Origin: JANQSS01 sp965249735
GTDB lineage: Bacteria > Bacteroidota > Bacteroidia > Chitinophagales > Saprospiraceae
Reading direction: 5' to 3'
Assembly (NCBI GenBank): GCA_965249735.1
Contig: CBDFMS010000023.1
Coordinates: 62,001-126,000, forward strand
DNA: 64,000 nucleotides
Each line of letters begins with the position of its first letter. Position 1 is the stretch's first letter. A program made the position numbers and the translations under genes. Below, piece by piece: positions 8,064-16,656 of the stretch. Under the pieces are notes generated by a model that was given only the letters and a program-made list of their open reading frames with translations, made no database searches and was not told the DNA's origin.

Positions 8064-10247
8064 ATGAAAAATTACATTTTCCTCTTTGTGGGCCTATTAT
8101 TATGTGCCTGCCAATCTGACAAGAATAACCCTAAAGACCCTTCACCTATGTACGCATTTTCTAAGGCTGAAATTAATAACGACGCGCTTACTTATCCTGA
8201 TACAAGGGAAGATGATGTAGTCGATGAATATCATGGTAAAAAGATTTCAGATCCTTATCGCTGGTTAGAAGATGATTATTCTGATGAAACCAAAGCCTGG
8301 GTAAAAGAGGAAAATGACGTAACTTTTTCTTACCTCGATAAGATAGATTATCGAAGTGCCTTACGCAACCGCCTAAACGAAATATACAATTACACGAAAT
8401 TCTCCGCCCCATTTAAGCGCGGCAAATACTACTACTATTTTCGACAAGAAGGACTGCAAAATCAATCCGTGCTATACAGAACTTCCAATCTCGATGAAGA
8501 TGGCGAGATATTTCTTGACCCAAATGCATTCAGTCAAGATGGCACCGTCGCTTTAAGTAGTATGAGCATGGACAAAGACTACAAACGATTTGCTTATTCT
8601 ATCAGTCGTGCCGGATCAGACTGGCAGGAGATCTATGTTAAAAATGTTGAAGATGGATCAGTGATGACTGATACCGTCCAGTGGGCAAAATTCACCGGTA
8701 TTGCATGGAAGAATGATGGATTTTATTACAACGCCTACCCTGCGCCGGATGAGAAAACAGCTTTTACGGAATCGAATAAGGGAATGAAAATATTTTACCA
8801 CAAATTAGGAACCAAGCAAAAAGATGACCCCGTTGTCTACGAAGATCCTGATAATCCTAATAAATATTTCTTTGCGCAAACTACCGAGGATGAACGCTTT
8901 TTGATAATTGGAACAAGTTTGGGCACGAGTGGAAATGATCTGCAAATTCAAGATCTCAATGACAAATCCGGAAAGCCTATTCGAGTCATAGATGATTTTG
9001 ATTCTGATATCCAACTCATAGATAGTGAAGGAGACGAACTATACTTTCTTACAAACAGAAGTGCGCCTAATTGGCGATTAATTAAATTCAATATAAATGA
9101 CCCGACGAACTGGTTGGATGTCATTGGGGAACATGAAAAACGTGTTCTTCGTGGTGCTTCTTTCACGGGCGGCCACTTATTTGCTAATTACATGGATGAT
9201 GTGAAGAGTGCTGTTTTTAGACATGACATTGATGGATCTAATCCACAAGCTGTTGAACTTCCCGGAATTGGAACTGTATCGGGTTTCGGAGGGAAGAAAG
9301 AGGACAAGGAGCTTTTCTTTGTATTCACTTCCATGATCCGGCCTTCTACGATATATCGATATGACATAACAAATAATAAATCTGAAATTTTCAAACAGCC
9401 GGAAATCGATTTTGATTCGGATAAATATGTCACTAAGCAAGTATTCTATCCTTCAAAAGATGGTACGAAAATTCCTATGTTTATCGTACACAAAAAAGAT
9501 ATTCAATTAACAGGAGACAACCCAACATGGTTATACGCCTATGGTGGATTTAATATTCCATTAATGCCAAATTTCAGTACCGTTCGATTAGCCTGGTTAG
9601 AACAGGGCGGAGTCTATGCAATGGCAAATTTGCGTGGCGGCGGAGAATATGGAAAAAATTGGCACGATGGAGGAAAGTTATTAAATAAACAAAATGTATT
9701 TGATGACTTCATCGCTGCGGCTGAATATCTAATTTCAGAAAAATATACGAATAAAGATAAAATTGCCATTCATGGTGGATCGAATGGCGGGTTGTTAGTT
9801 GGTGCATGTATGACCCAGAGACCGGATTTGTTTCAGGTTGCATTACCCGCAGTCGGTGTATTGGACATGCTGCGGTATGAAAACTTTACTATAGGTTATG
9901 CCTGGGCTTCAGATTATGGTAGTGTAAAAGAGAAGGAACATTTCGAAAACATTCTCACCTATTCACCACTTCACAATCTGAGTCCCGGAACAGAATACCC
10001 TGCAACAATGATCCTGACTGCCGATCATGACGACCGCGTCGTACCGGCACATTCATTTAAATTTGCTGCAGGCCTTCAAAAAGCCCATACAGGAAATAAT
10101 CCTGTCCTGATACGAGTGGATGTTGACGCCGGTCATGGCGCAGGAAAACCCACAGCCAAAATTTTGGATGAATACTCCGACGTCATATCCTTTATGATGT
10201 ACAACATGGGCGTAGAACCAAATTTGTCAAAAGAGGTGAAGAACTAA
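8064..10247 (+). CDS. Prolyl oligopeptidase family serine peptidase, lipoprotein
   Basis: A 727-residue S9A-type peptidase that cleaves proline-containing short peptides. A lipoprotein signal ends at Cys16 (LLLCAC), so it is probably periplasmic and membrane tethered. The N-terminal DPYRWLEDD motif and beta-propeller region are followed by the alpha/beta hydrolase domain. The catalytic Ser is at 573 (GGSNGGLL), the Asp lies in ADHDDRVVP (656-657), and the His is at 691 (GHGAGKP). The RGGGEYGKNWH motif of the family is present near residue 524. It begins 23 bases after the previous stop and could be co-transcribed. A 16-base imperfect stem follows the stop. Confidence 0.93.
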   Translation: MKNYIFLFVGLLLCACQSDKNNPKDPSPMYAFSKAEINNDALTYPDTREDDVVDEYHGKKISDPYRWLEDDYSDETKAWVKEENDVTFSYLDKIDYRSALRNRLNEIYNYTKFSAPFKRGKYYYYFRQEGLQNQSVLYRTSNLDEDGEIFLDPNAFSQDGTVALSSMSMDKDYKRFAYSISRAGSDWQEIYVKNVEDGSVMTDTVQWAKFTGIAWKNDGFYYNAYPAPDEKTAFTESNKGMKIFYHKLGTKQKDDPVVYEDPDNPNKYFFAQTTEDERFLIIGTSLGTSGNDLQIQDLNDKSGKPIRVIDDFDSDIQLIDSEGDELYFLTNRSAPNWRLIKFNINDPTNWLDVIGEHEKRVLRGASFTGGHLFANYMDDVKSAVFRHDIDGSNPQAVELPGIGTVSGFGGKKEDKELFFVFTSMIRPSTIYRYDITNNKSEIFKQPEIDFDSDKYVTKQVFYPSKDGTKIPMFIVHKKDIQLTGDNPTWLYAYGGFNIPLMPNFSTVRLAWLEQGGVYAMANLRGGGEYGKNWHDGGKLLNKQNVFDDFIAAAEYLISEKYTNKDKIAIHGGSNGGLLVGACMTQRPDLFQVALPAVGVLDMLRYENFTIGYAWASDYGSVKEKEHFENILTYSPLHNLSPGTEYPATMILTADHDDRVVPAHSFKFAAGLQKAHTGNNPVLIRVDVDAGHGAGKPTAKILDEYSDVISFMMYNMGVEPNLSKEVKN

Positions 10248-10264
10248 TTTGACAACATCGACAT

Positions 10265-10306
10265 ATTCATTTAGGCAGTTGATCACGATTAATTGCCTAA
10301 ATGAAT
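10265..10306. terminator. Stem-loop after the prolyl oligopeptidase gene
   Basis: A 16-base inverted repeat (10265-10280 with 10291-10306, one mismatch; core CATTTAGGCA/TGCCTAAATG) with a 10-base loop, 17 bases past the stop codon. There is no long T-run, so it may be an RNA-stabilising or factor-assisted end rather than a classic intrinsic terminator. Confidence 0.5.
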
Positions 10307-10436
10307 TAGATGATCATCATGAATCTTCAATTCCATGAATCGTATACCTATGAAGAAAAAAATATTGCTATATTTAAACTTGTTGGTCTTCTGACTGGTA
10401 TTATTAGGCTAACATGATAATAGTATAAATGGACGA

Positions 10437-10600
10437 TTGTGTCGTCTCTGTCAATCATCGATTGCGTTGGGGGCAATCAAGGGTTTAGACGACGGAGTAG
10501 ATGTCAGTTATGGCATGTACGACTCAATTCCGGCATATAAAATGTGCCAATTGAAAACAGTCTGGAGCCCGGGATTTCATCCCGGGCTCTTTGTTTTTAT
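10437..10600 (+). ncRNA. Candidate structured small RNA ending in an intrinsic terminator
   Basis: A gene-free stretch with nested pairing. GTCGTCT (10441-10447) pairs with AGACGAC (10487-10493) around an inner hairpin GATTGC/GCAATC (10460-10465 with 10473-10478). A second stem is TGGCA (10511-10515) with TGCCA (10545-10549). The strong GC-rich terminator at 10565-10589 plus a T-rich tail ends the unit. No protein-coding gene on this strand lies between the peptidase and the terminator. No known RNA family was recognised, and transcription is inferred only from structure. Confidence 0.4.
10565..10600 (+). terminator. Intrinsic terminator
   Basis: Perfect 10-bp GC-rich stem (GAGCCCGGGA with TCCCGGGCTC, loop TTTCA) followed by TTTGTTTTTAT. 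It ends whatever is transcribed across 10400-10560. Confidence 0.85.
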
Positions 10601-10739
10601 AATCCCCAGGATCTTGTCAAGCAAATGACCAGGTAAATTCATTGTAATTACTCCGTTACTACTTACAATCAGTTTAATACAATCATCATTCATTTTAAAT
10701 GATCGAAGTCAACTAATTAATTATCTATACAAGCAATAA

Positions 10740-10770
10740 AAAAGCCGCTCATAAAAATGAGCGGCTTTTA
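10740..10770. terminator. Bidirectional intrinsic terminator
   Basis: Perfect 12-bp stem (AAAAGCCGCTCA with TGAGCGGCTTTT, loop TAAAAA) flanked by A-run and T-run, so it can work in both directions. It lies 10 bases before the left end of the insertion sequence and would shield it from upstream transcription. Confidence 0.85.
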
Positions 10771-10780
10771 TTTATCTTAG

Positions 10781-10805
10781 TGTCCCGTCCTAAAATAAGT
10801 TGACA
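10781..10805 (+). repeat. IS left terminal inverted repeat
   Basis: Starts TGTCCCGTCC and ends GTTGACA. It matches the right end at 21 of 25 positions, with differences at positions 3, 4, 5 and 18. Confidence 0.85.
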
Positions 10806-10821
10806 TAAAAACGACTTATTA

Positions 10822-11220
10822 ATGAAAGGATCAAAAGAGCCGAAGAAAAGGCGAACACAGAGAGATTACAATTTAGGCTTTAAACTGGCAGTTATTTCGC
10901 AAGTGGAAGAAGGCGAAATGACATACAAGCAAGCACAAAAGGCATATGGGATACAAGGCCGCAGCACTGTTTTGATGTGGTTACGGAAACATGGTACCTT
11001 GGATTGGACAAAACCAAGTATTCATTATATGTCAAGTCCAAAGCGGAAAGAAACGCCTGCACAAAAGATCAAACGTTTGGAGAAGGAGCTATCAGATGAG
11101 CGATTGAAAAATGCGATACTAAATAAGATGATAGACATCTCTGATCAGCAATATGGTACGTCACTTAGAAAAAAGTATTTACCCAAACAATCCAAATTAT
11201 CCGAGAAGAGAAACAAGTAA
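10822..11220 (+). CDS. IS3-family transposase OrfA (HTH DNA-binding subunit)
   Basis: 132 residues, starting 41 bases inside the left element end. The N-terminal helix-turn-helix (KLAVISQVEEGEMTYKQAQKAYGI, then TVLMWLRKHG) is typical of the HTH_8/IS3 OrfA group. It is followed by a leucine-zipper-like helix (KIKRLEKELSDERLKNAILNKM). In intact elements OrfA normally joins OrfB by programmed ribosomal frameshifting. Here the C-terminal tail runs into a stop at 11220, just where the deletion in orfB begins, so the natural junction appears lost. Confidence 0.85.
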   Translation: MKGSKEPKKRRTQRDYNLGFKLAVISQVEEGEMTYKQAQKAYGIQGRSTVLMWLRKHGTLDWTKPSIHYMSSPKRKETPAQKIKRLEKELSDERLKNAILNKMIDISDQQYGTSLRKKYLPKQSKLSEKRNK

Positions 11221-11872
11221 GTTTATCAAGATGGGCAGAGATGCTTTGTTTGCCTATTTACGTTCAGAGAATATGCTAATAAAGCGTAAAAAGAATTACA
11301 CAAAAACAACTGACTCCAAACACTGGTTAAGAAAGTATCCAAATCTAATGAAGGAAGAAGATGTAGAGAGAACAGAACAAGTATTTGTAAGTGATATAAC
11401 CTACATCAAAAGCAGAGAAAGGACGCATTATCTTTCCCTGGTGACAGATGCATACAGTAGGAAGATAATGGGCTACAAGCTTAGTGATGATATGAGTGCT
11501 GAAAATGTGGTTCAAGCTCTGAAAATGGCTCTAAAACAACGCATAACTAACAATCCATTAGTCCATCATTCGGACAGAGGGCTACAGTATTGTTCTTCGA
11601 TCTATCAAAACGAATTAAGATCCAGGTCAGTAACTCCATCAATGACAGAAGGATATGATTGTTACCAAAATGCTCTGGCCGAAAGAATCAATGGAATTCT
11701 TAAACAAGAATTTCTTATACACAGATGTAACACTGGTAAAGAGTTAGACAAACTCATCAATGAATCCATTAACACATACAATGATAAAAGACCGCATTTG
11801 AGTTTAGGTATGAAAACACCTAATTTCGTTCATGAAAAAACCAGTGAGGAAAGCCCCACTGGTTCAATTTAA
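11153..11872 (+). pseudogene. IS3-family transposase OrfB, N-terminal part deleted
   Basis: The frame encodes the rve integrase core: first Asp in VSDITYIK, second Asp in HHSDRGLQYCS, and Glu in NALAERINGILKQEF, followed by NDKRPHLSLGMKTP. The region normally preceding MGRDALFAYLRS (HTH_21, about 60-70 residues) is absent. The first 25 or so residues are just the 3' part of orfA read in another frame. The overlap with orfA is therefore not the usual frameshift arrangement. The DDE core is complete, but a functional OrfAB fusion seems unlikely from this copy. Confidence 0.75.
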
Positions 11873-11885
11873 TCTTATCCAAAAA

Positions 11886-11910
11886 CTGTCAACCTATTTT
11901 AGGACGACTC
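11886..11910 (-). repeat. IS right terminal inverted repeat
   Basis: Starts TGTCAACC and ends GACGACTCA on the plus strand; its reverse complement pairs with the left end. Confidence 0.85.
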
Positions 11911-11921
11911 ATAGAAAAGTA

Positions 11922-14477
11922 TTATTTAATTATAACCAATGGTTTTACTATAATTTCATCATTCAGCTGAAGATAAATAAAGTAGGTTCCATCTTGCATG
12001 TCAGTTGCATTTACTGAAATGTTTTCAGTCTCTTCTTGAATACGTTGTTTTGCTATGACACGGCCTTCAAGGTCGACCACCATATAATTGTCGACCATTT
12101 GAGCTGTTCCCATATTGATTGAGAAATTCCCTGAGGTAGGATTCGGATATATGGTCACGTCGGCACTGCTTATTGTTATTGGCTGTGTATTATCTTTCCC
12201 TTCAAAAGATTGTCCACCAGGAGGATTGCCACCCGGGTTTATAACGGTCACATCACCATACTCTGTATCATTCTCTTGGTCATCGACAATGACGCGTAAA
12301 CAGTACGTATCTCCTCCGCAACCATTTTCTACAGTAAGACAAACTTCATAAATACCTGCTTCACTGAACTCATAAGTTAAAACATCACCCATGATCGTCT
12401 CACCATTACCCATGTCCCAAACAATAGAATTTGCCTGACCAATAGATAGATTAGCAAGATTCACTTCGAGCTGATCCGTTTGGAATACCCAAAGAGCTTC
12501 TACTTCTTCGCTTTCATCGTCAACCGTGACATCAACACTGTTGGTACAACCTGTGTTAGTATTTGTAACATTCAATGTATATGTCCCTCCACTTGATACA
12601 ATGGCTTCATCATCCGAGGTTGATACTATTTGACCATCCTCAGTTACCCATTGGTACTCGAATTCAACTCCCTGTGAAGATGTTGATCCGTCCAATACAA
12701 TCTCGAGGTTGTCACAATCGATGATGCCGGCTGCCTCTACGACTGCTGTCGGAACATCTGCATCGGTGTCAATATCAATTGAGGCCGTATTTGAGCAATC
12801 GGTATCCGTGTTGGTAACGACCAGAGTATATGTTCCAGGTGCGCTTACGACCAGTATGTCTGAAGCTTCTCCCGAAATAATTTCTCCATTATCTGTCGTC
12901 CATTCATAGGTATATTCATCACCATTAGATGAATTGGAAGCATCAATGCTAATTTCAGTTGTTGTACATGTGAATGACGCGGGTTCCGCAATATCAATCG
13001 ATGGCAATTCGCTTGTTCCTTCTATTGTAATCACGTCTTCAGAGAAACATCCATTGGTTGTGTTGATCACAACAAGTTTATAATCACCGGCTTGATCTAT
13101 CGTCGGTGTCAAACTGGTCTCTCCAGAAACGATATTGCCATTAGGAGTTGTCCAGACATATGAAAAATCAGGGCCAATGCTCGCGGCAGCACCAAGTTGA
13201 ATTGAAGTTGTCTGGCAATCCAAACCTTCAGCAGGAAATATTGATACTTCCGGATTTGGAATTTCATCAACTGTCACTGACTGGATGTAGGTACAATTGT
13301 TTTCATCCACAATCATAAGGTCACTCGTACCGGCTTGAGCATTTGTGAACATTCCGGTTTGATTTGTACTTGTCTGATACATATAAGTGAGTATACCCGT
13401 ACCTCCGTCACCTGTGGCCGTTACAGTGGCATCACTTCCTCCGCAATTTTCCTCTGTGGACTGAACTGATGCTGAAATCACCTCTGGATCCACGATATCC
13501 GCACTGACTTCTTTTTGGCATCCATTATCATCCGTTACGACAACAGTATAATTACCTCCAGGCAGTCCTGATACATCTTCATTCGTCGAGCCATTTGACC
13601 ATTGGTATGAATAGCCCGGTGTTCCACCATAAGAATTGATGTCAATTATACCATCACTCGAGCCATGACAAGTCACATCGGATTGATTATCTACCGTTGT
13701 TATCAATTCAGATAACGGACCGTCAACGACCATTCCTGTTAAAACCTTTTGAAGACCATTGCCTTCTGTCGCAGTACAGTTATACGTTCCCGGGTAGATG
13801 TTATTCAAATCCTGGGTATGTTGACCATTACTCCAGTTATAATTTATGTTTCCTGCTCCTCCTACAACATCGATATCAATTGAGCCAGACTGATCTTCAT
13901 AACACTGCATTCCTTGCGCATTGTTGAATGACGCATCGAACTCACAACTTGCTAACCATGTCGCATGCGTGCTTTCCGGAACCTGACCTGATTCATAGAC
14001 AAAGCCCGCCGGACAAATTGTATAGATAGTTGGGAAGTAGCTAATTGAATAGTCGGTATAGACTGATTGATCAGTCAACTCAATAATTGGATAAGGAGTT
14101 CCCGCTACCCAGTTGCCTTGAGAATTACTACTGCAACCAGGAACATTTCCATAGAGACAGGCTTCTTCTGTATCGAGATCAGCCTCGATCATGATGACCA
14201 TAAAGTCGTCGCTGCCATCAGGTCCGTAGTTATCGTACAGGCCCTCAAGTGCACCCGATGTATGATAATTCCAACATGGGCCACACCAGGTGGCAGAAAA
14301 ATCAAGAACAACGGTCTTTCCCTGATTCAAATAAGAGTAAAGATTGTGTTGATTTCCGTCGATATCAACTAGACTGAAATCTGGGGCAACAGTTCCATCA
14401 GGCAATTGTGCCGATGCAACGACAATACAACTACATAGTAGTAGTGATAAACAAAAGGTTCGTAGAATTTGGTTCAT
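11922..14477 (-). CDS. T9SS surface protein: thioredoxin domain plus SprB/PKD-like repeats
   Basis: 851 residues from the ATG at 14477, which opens a signal peptide ending VASAQ; the frame is open 48 bases further upstream. The thioredoxin/TlpA-like domain follows with an intact CGPC (Cys65, Cys68) in LDFSATWCGPCWNYH. After it come SprB-type repeats (GSIDIDVVGGAGNINYNWSN; SDGIIDINSYGGTPGYSYQWS), several Ig/PKD-like units containing YEWTT or YQWVT, a final PKD-like unit (IVWDMGNGE), and a type A T9SS sorting domain (VTIYPNPTSGNFSINMG to the end). It is exported across the outer membrane and possibly acts in redox or adhesion at the cell surface. Its 3' end is 11 bases from the insertion sequence. 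Confidence 0.88.
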   Translation of the reverse strand: MNQILRTFCLSLLLCSCIVVASAQLPDGTVAPDFSLVDIDGNQHNLYSYLNQGKTVVLDFSATWCGPCWNYHTSGALEGLYDNYGPDGSDDFMVIMIEADLDTEEACLYGNVPGCSSNSQGNWVAGTPYPIIELTDQSVYTDYSISYFPTIYTICPAGFVYESGQVPESTHATWLASCEFDASFNNAQGMQCYEDQSGSIDIDVVGGAGNINYNWSNGQHTQDLNNIYPGTYNCTATEGNGLQKVLTGMVVDGPLSELITTVDNQSDVTCHGSSDGIIDINSYGGTPGYSYQWSNGSTNEDVSGLPGGNYTVVVTDDNGCQKEVSADIVDPEVISASVQSTEENCGGSDATVTATGDGGTGILTYMYQTSTNQTGMFTNAQAGTSDLMIVDENNCTYIQSVTVDEIPNPEVSIFPAEGLDCQTTSIQLGAAASIGPDFSYVWTTPNGNIVSGETSLTPTIDQAGDYKLVVINTTNGCFSEDVITIEGTSELPSIDIAEPASFTCTTTEISIDASNSSNGDEYTYEWTTDNGEIISGEASDILVVSAPGTYTLVVTNTDTDCSNTASIDIDTDADVPTAVVEAAGIIDCDNLEIVLDGSTSSQGVEFEYQWVTEDGQIVSTSDDEAIVSSGGTYTLNVTNTNTGCTNSVDVTVDDESEEVEALWVFQTDQLEVNLANLSIGQANSIVWDMGNGETIMGDVLTYEFSEAGIYEVCLTVENGCGGDTYCLRVIVDDQENDTEYGDVTVINPGGNPPGGQSFEGKDNTQPITISSADVTIYPNPTSGNFSINMGTAQMVDNYMVVDLEGRVIAKQRIQEETENISVNATDMQDGTYFIYLQLNDEIIVKPLVIIK

Positions 14478-14579
14478 TAGGTAAAATATTTTGGTCAGAA
14501 TGAAAAGATCAAGTAAATATAGCAAGTTTATTAAATATTCAAACCAAATATTGCTAGAAATGAGCCTGTTACGAGATAT

Positions 14580-15467
14580 TTATTGGCGATCCCGACCAAA
14601 TATATCCTTCTTTGGCTTCTGTGAAGAATCATTTCTGTTATCCAGAGGATTATCTGAAGTCTGATTAAACAGCTTTTCATGGTGAATCCAAGCACCATTT
14701 TCATTCTGTTTGTATCCTTCAAAACTCCCGTCTCCTACCTGGGTTTCACCCTGTCCCGGGAATCGCCCTTGCATAGGTATCAAATGATCATGGACGATCA
14801 TTTCGATATTTTCATCATAGTCCAACGTTACCCTTGAATCAAGCGAATATGTGATGATCAATCGATAAGCACCATATCGCTTAAGATCCTTTCCCTGCCT
14901 GGTAAACGCCGGCATTCCGAATATGGGTTGACCATTTTCAAAATAGAGTACATCTACAATTTTTTGCCTATTCCATCTTGAATGGGCGTTGAAACCAAAG
15001 AGCAAATAAACCTGCTTATCCAAAATCATACAAGTCTTTAACTTATAGTATCGACATCCATACCAATGTGCTTGATCAAATGATCGAAAAAGGGGTTCGA
15101 TTGCTTTTTTATCGTCGCTAAGTGTTATAAAACTGTCGGTTTCAAATTGTATCCTCCCCTCATACAGAAATAAGGAATCCTGGACGTTTATTTGCCAGGT
15201 CAATATCCTGAAGGTTGAATCCTCATTTTGTTGAACAGAAATCCACGGAACATCGGCCAATCCAATTTGAAATGACCCGGGATGGCTTAAGAATTCGTTT
15301 ATTTTGGTAGAAAGACTGTCATTGGCACGAAGTCGGTGATCAGAAGAAGCAGCATTCATGACCGCATCACCATAAAAAGCCATATCAAGCTTTAATGCCT
15401 CGGTTGATTGCTGCCCTGACACTAAAAAAAACGAAAAACAGCAGATAACGATTGGTAGATATTTCAT
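14580..15467 (-). CDS. Conserved exported protein of unknown function
   Basis: 295 residues with a signal peptide ending FLVSGQ. The body is mixed alpha/beta with no catalytic motif that I recognise. It contains a WYGCRYYKL segment, LLFGFNAHSRWNRQKIVDVLYF, and a hydrophilic C-terminal tail rich in Asn, Gln and Lys. The pattern (measured-value-like beta strands, FGFN, then a polar tail) resembles hypothetical proteins common in Bacteroidota genomes, but I cannot name a family. It lies downstream of mdh on the same strand but is separated from it by a strong terminator, so it probably has its own promoter. Confidence 0.75.
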   Translation of the reverse strand: MKYLPIVICCFSFFLVSGQQSTEALKLDMAFYGDAVMNAASSDHRLRANDSLSTKINEFLSHPGSFQIGLADVPWISVQQNEDSTFRILTWQINVQDSLFLYEGRIQFETDSFITLSDDKKAIEPLFRSFDQAHWYGCRYYKLKTCMILDKQVYLLFGFNAHSRWNRQKIVDVLYFENGQPIFGMPAFTRQGKDLKRYGAYRLIITYSLDSRVTLDYDENIEMIVHDHLIPMQGRFPGQGETQVGDGSFEGYKQNENGAWIHHEKLFNQTSDNPLDNRNDSSQKPKKDIFGRDRQ

Positions 15468-15471
15468 CCAG

Positions 15472-15500
15472 AAAAAAACGACCCACAGGGAGTGGGTCGT
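15472..15500 (-). terminator. Intrinsic terminator of mdh
   Basis: Perfect 9-bp stem ACGACCCAC/GTGGGTCGT (15478-15486 with 15492-15500), followed on the minus strand by a 7-T run. It lies 46 bases past the mdh stop. Confidence 0.88.
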
Positions 15501-15545
15501 ATATATTAAGTAAAAGAATTGTTGAAATGAAAAAACTTACATGGT

Positions 15546-16481
15546 CTACAAGAGGCCCATGGCATTAAAAGTATTCATCACATCACGCACGTGATCAGCA
15601 CTTTCATCGAGTAGTTTCGTTTCTCCTTCATTCAATTTCAATTCAATGACCTCTTCGATTCCATTGCGGCCGAGTTTTACCGGAACGCCCAGATATACAT
15701 CATCCATGCCATATTCACCATCTAATTTGGCACAACACGGGAATATTCTTTTTTCATCTTTTAAAATCACTTCTACCATTTGCGCGGCAGCAGCTCCAGG
15801 TGCATACCAGGCTGATGTACCCATTAGTTTTACCAATTCTCCACCACCCTTTTTTGTTCGTTCGACAATAGCATCCAAACGGTTCATATCAATCATATCG
15901 GTGACTGGCATCCCCGATACTGTTGTATAGCGAGGAAGAGGAACCATCGTATCTCCATGGCCACCTAAAAGAAGTGCTTGTATATCTTTCGGTGAGACAT
16001 CCAGCTCGCTTGAGATAAATGCTCTGTACCTGGCTGTATCAAGCACTCCTGCCATACCAAAAACCCGATTTTTGGATAATCCGGAAGCTTTATGGGCCGC
16101 ATAGGTCATCACATCAAGTGGGTTCGAAACGATGATGATAATTGGATCAGGAGTATGTTCTAAAATAGAACGCGTTACGGACGTAACGATTTTAGCATTT
16201 GTAGAAATCAAATCATCCCGGCTCATTCCCGGCTTTCGCGGTATTCCTGCTGTGACAACAAATACATCAGACCCTGCAGTGTCCGCATAGTCATCTGTTC
16301 CCATGACGCGCGTGCTATAATAATCGACAGGAGCTTGCTCCCATGTATCAAGCGCTTTCCCTTTGGCCAGATCTCCTATTAAATCCAGAAGAACGATATC
16401 ATTTACAAAATCTTTATGTGCTAGAACGTTAGCTACGGTGGCACCTACATTTCCAGCGCCTACGACTGTTACTTTACTCAT
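15546..16481 (-). CDS. mdh: Malate dehydrogenase (LDH-like type)
   Basis: A 311-residue cytoplasmic TCA-cycle enzyme that interconverts malate and oxaloacetate with NAD. The Rossmann motif VVGAGNVGATVA is at the N-terminus. IPRKPGMSRDDL contains the substrate-binding arginines, VSNPLDVMTY follows, and the catalytic histidine lies in LLGGHGDTMVPLPRYTTV. The double Arg in RKPGMSRDD and lack of lactate-type residues favour malate over lactate specificity. A TAGCTTTG box (16520-16527, minus strand) lies 38 bases upstream of the ATG. Transcription ends at the hairpin at 15472-15500. Confidence 0.95.
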   Translation of the reverse strand: MSKVTVVGAGNVGATVANVLAHKDFVNDIVLLDLIGDLAKGKALDTWEQAPVDYYSTRVMGTDDYADTAGSDVFVVTAGIPRKPGMSRDDLISTNAKIVTSVTRSILEHTPDPIIIIVSNPLDVMTYAAHKASGLSKNRVFGMAGVLDTARYRAFISSELDVSPKDIQALLLGGHGDTMVPLPRYTTVSGMPVTDMIDMNRLDAIVERTKKGGGELVKLMGTSAWYAPGAAAAQMVEVILKDEKRIFPCCAKLDGEYGMDDVYLGVPVKLGRNGIEEVIELKLNEGETKLLDESADHVRDVMNTFNAMGLL

Positions 16482-16588
16482 AATATCAGTTGATTTTTAT
16501 TGTATTGAATTTAAGCCCACAAAGCTAAAAAAAACAGGGGTCAAATCTTAATGTGAACAAGAGGATTTACGTCGCAGATCGAGAACAT

Positions 16589-16621
16589 TTTGGCTCATTA
16601 AAAGTTATTGATATAAATTTG
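16589..16621 (+). promoter_or_regulatory. Bacteroidota-type promoter for the M43-like protease gene
   Basis: TTTG (16589-16592), 21-base spacer, TAAATTTG (16614-16621). This matches the phylum's -33/-7 form. The ATG follows 35 bases later. Confidence 0.6.
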
Positions 16622-16656
16622 GGTGTTTTTTCCAACCATCCTGTAATTAGCTACGT

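Larger units (their letters stand above)
10781..11910 (+). mobile_element. IS3-family insertion sequence with internally deleted transposase
   Basis: A 1130-bp element bounded by 25-bp imperfect inverted repeats (10781-10805 and 11886-11910, 21 of 25 positions matching, outer bases TG...CA). It is flanked by a possible 3-bp target duplication, TAG (10778-10780 and 11911-11913). It carries orfA and an orfB-like frame with the DDE core. Intact IS3-group elements of this type are usually about 200 bp longer. The missing part corresponds to the N-terminal HTH_21 segment of OrfB, so the copy is probably defective on its own. It sits 11 bases beyond the stop of the convergent T9SS thioredoxin gene. 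Confidence 0.88.

Noticed and set aside
10437..10628. A 63-codon frame starting at TTG inside the structured RNA region
   Set aside because: The strong intrinsic terminator stem (10565-10589) lies inside it, and the amino acid pattern has no family features.
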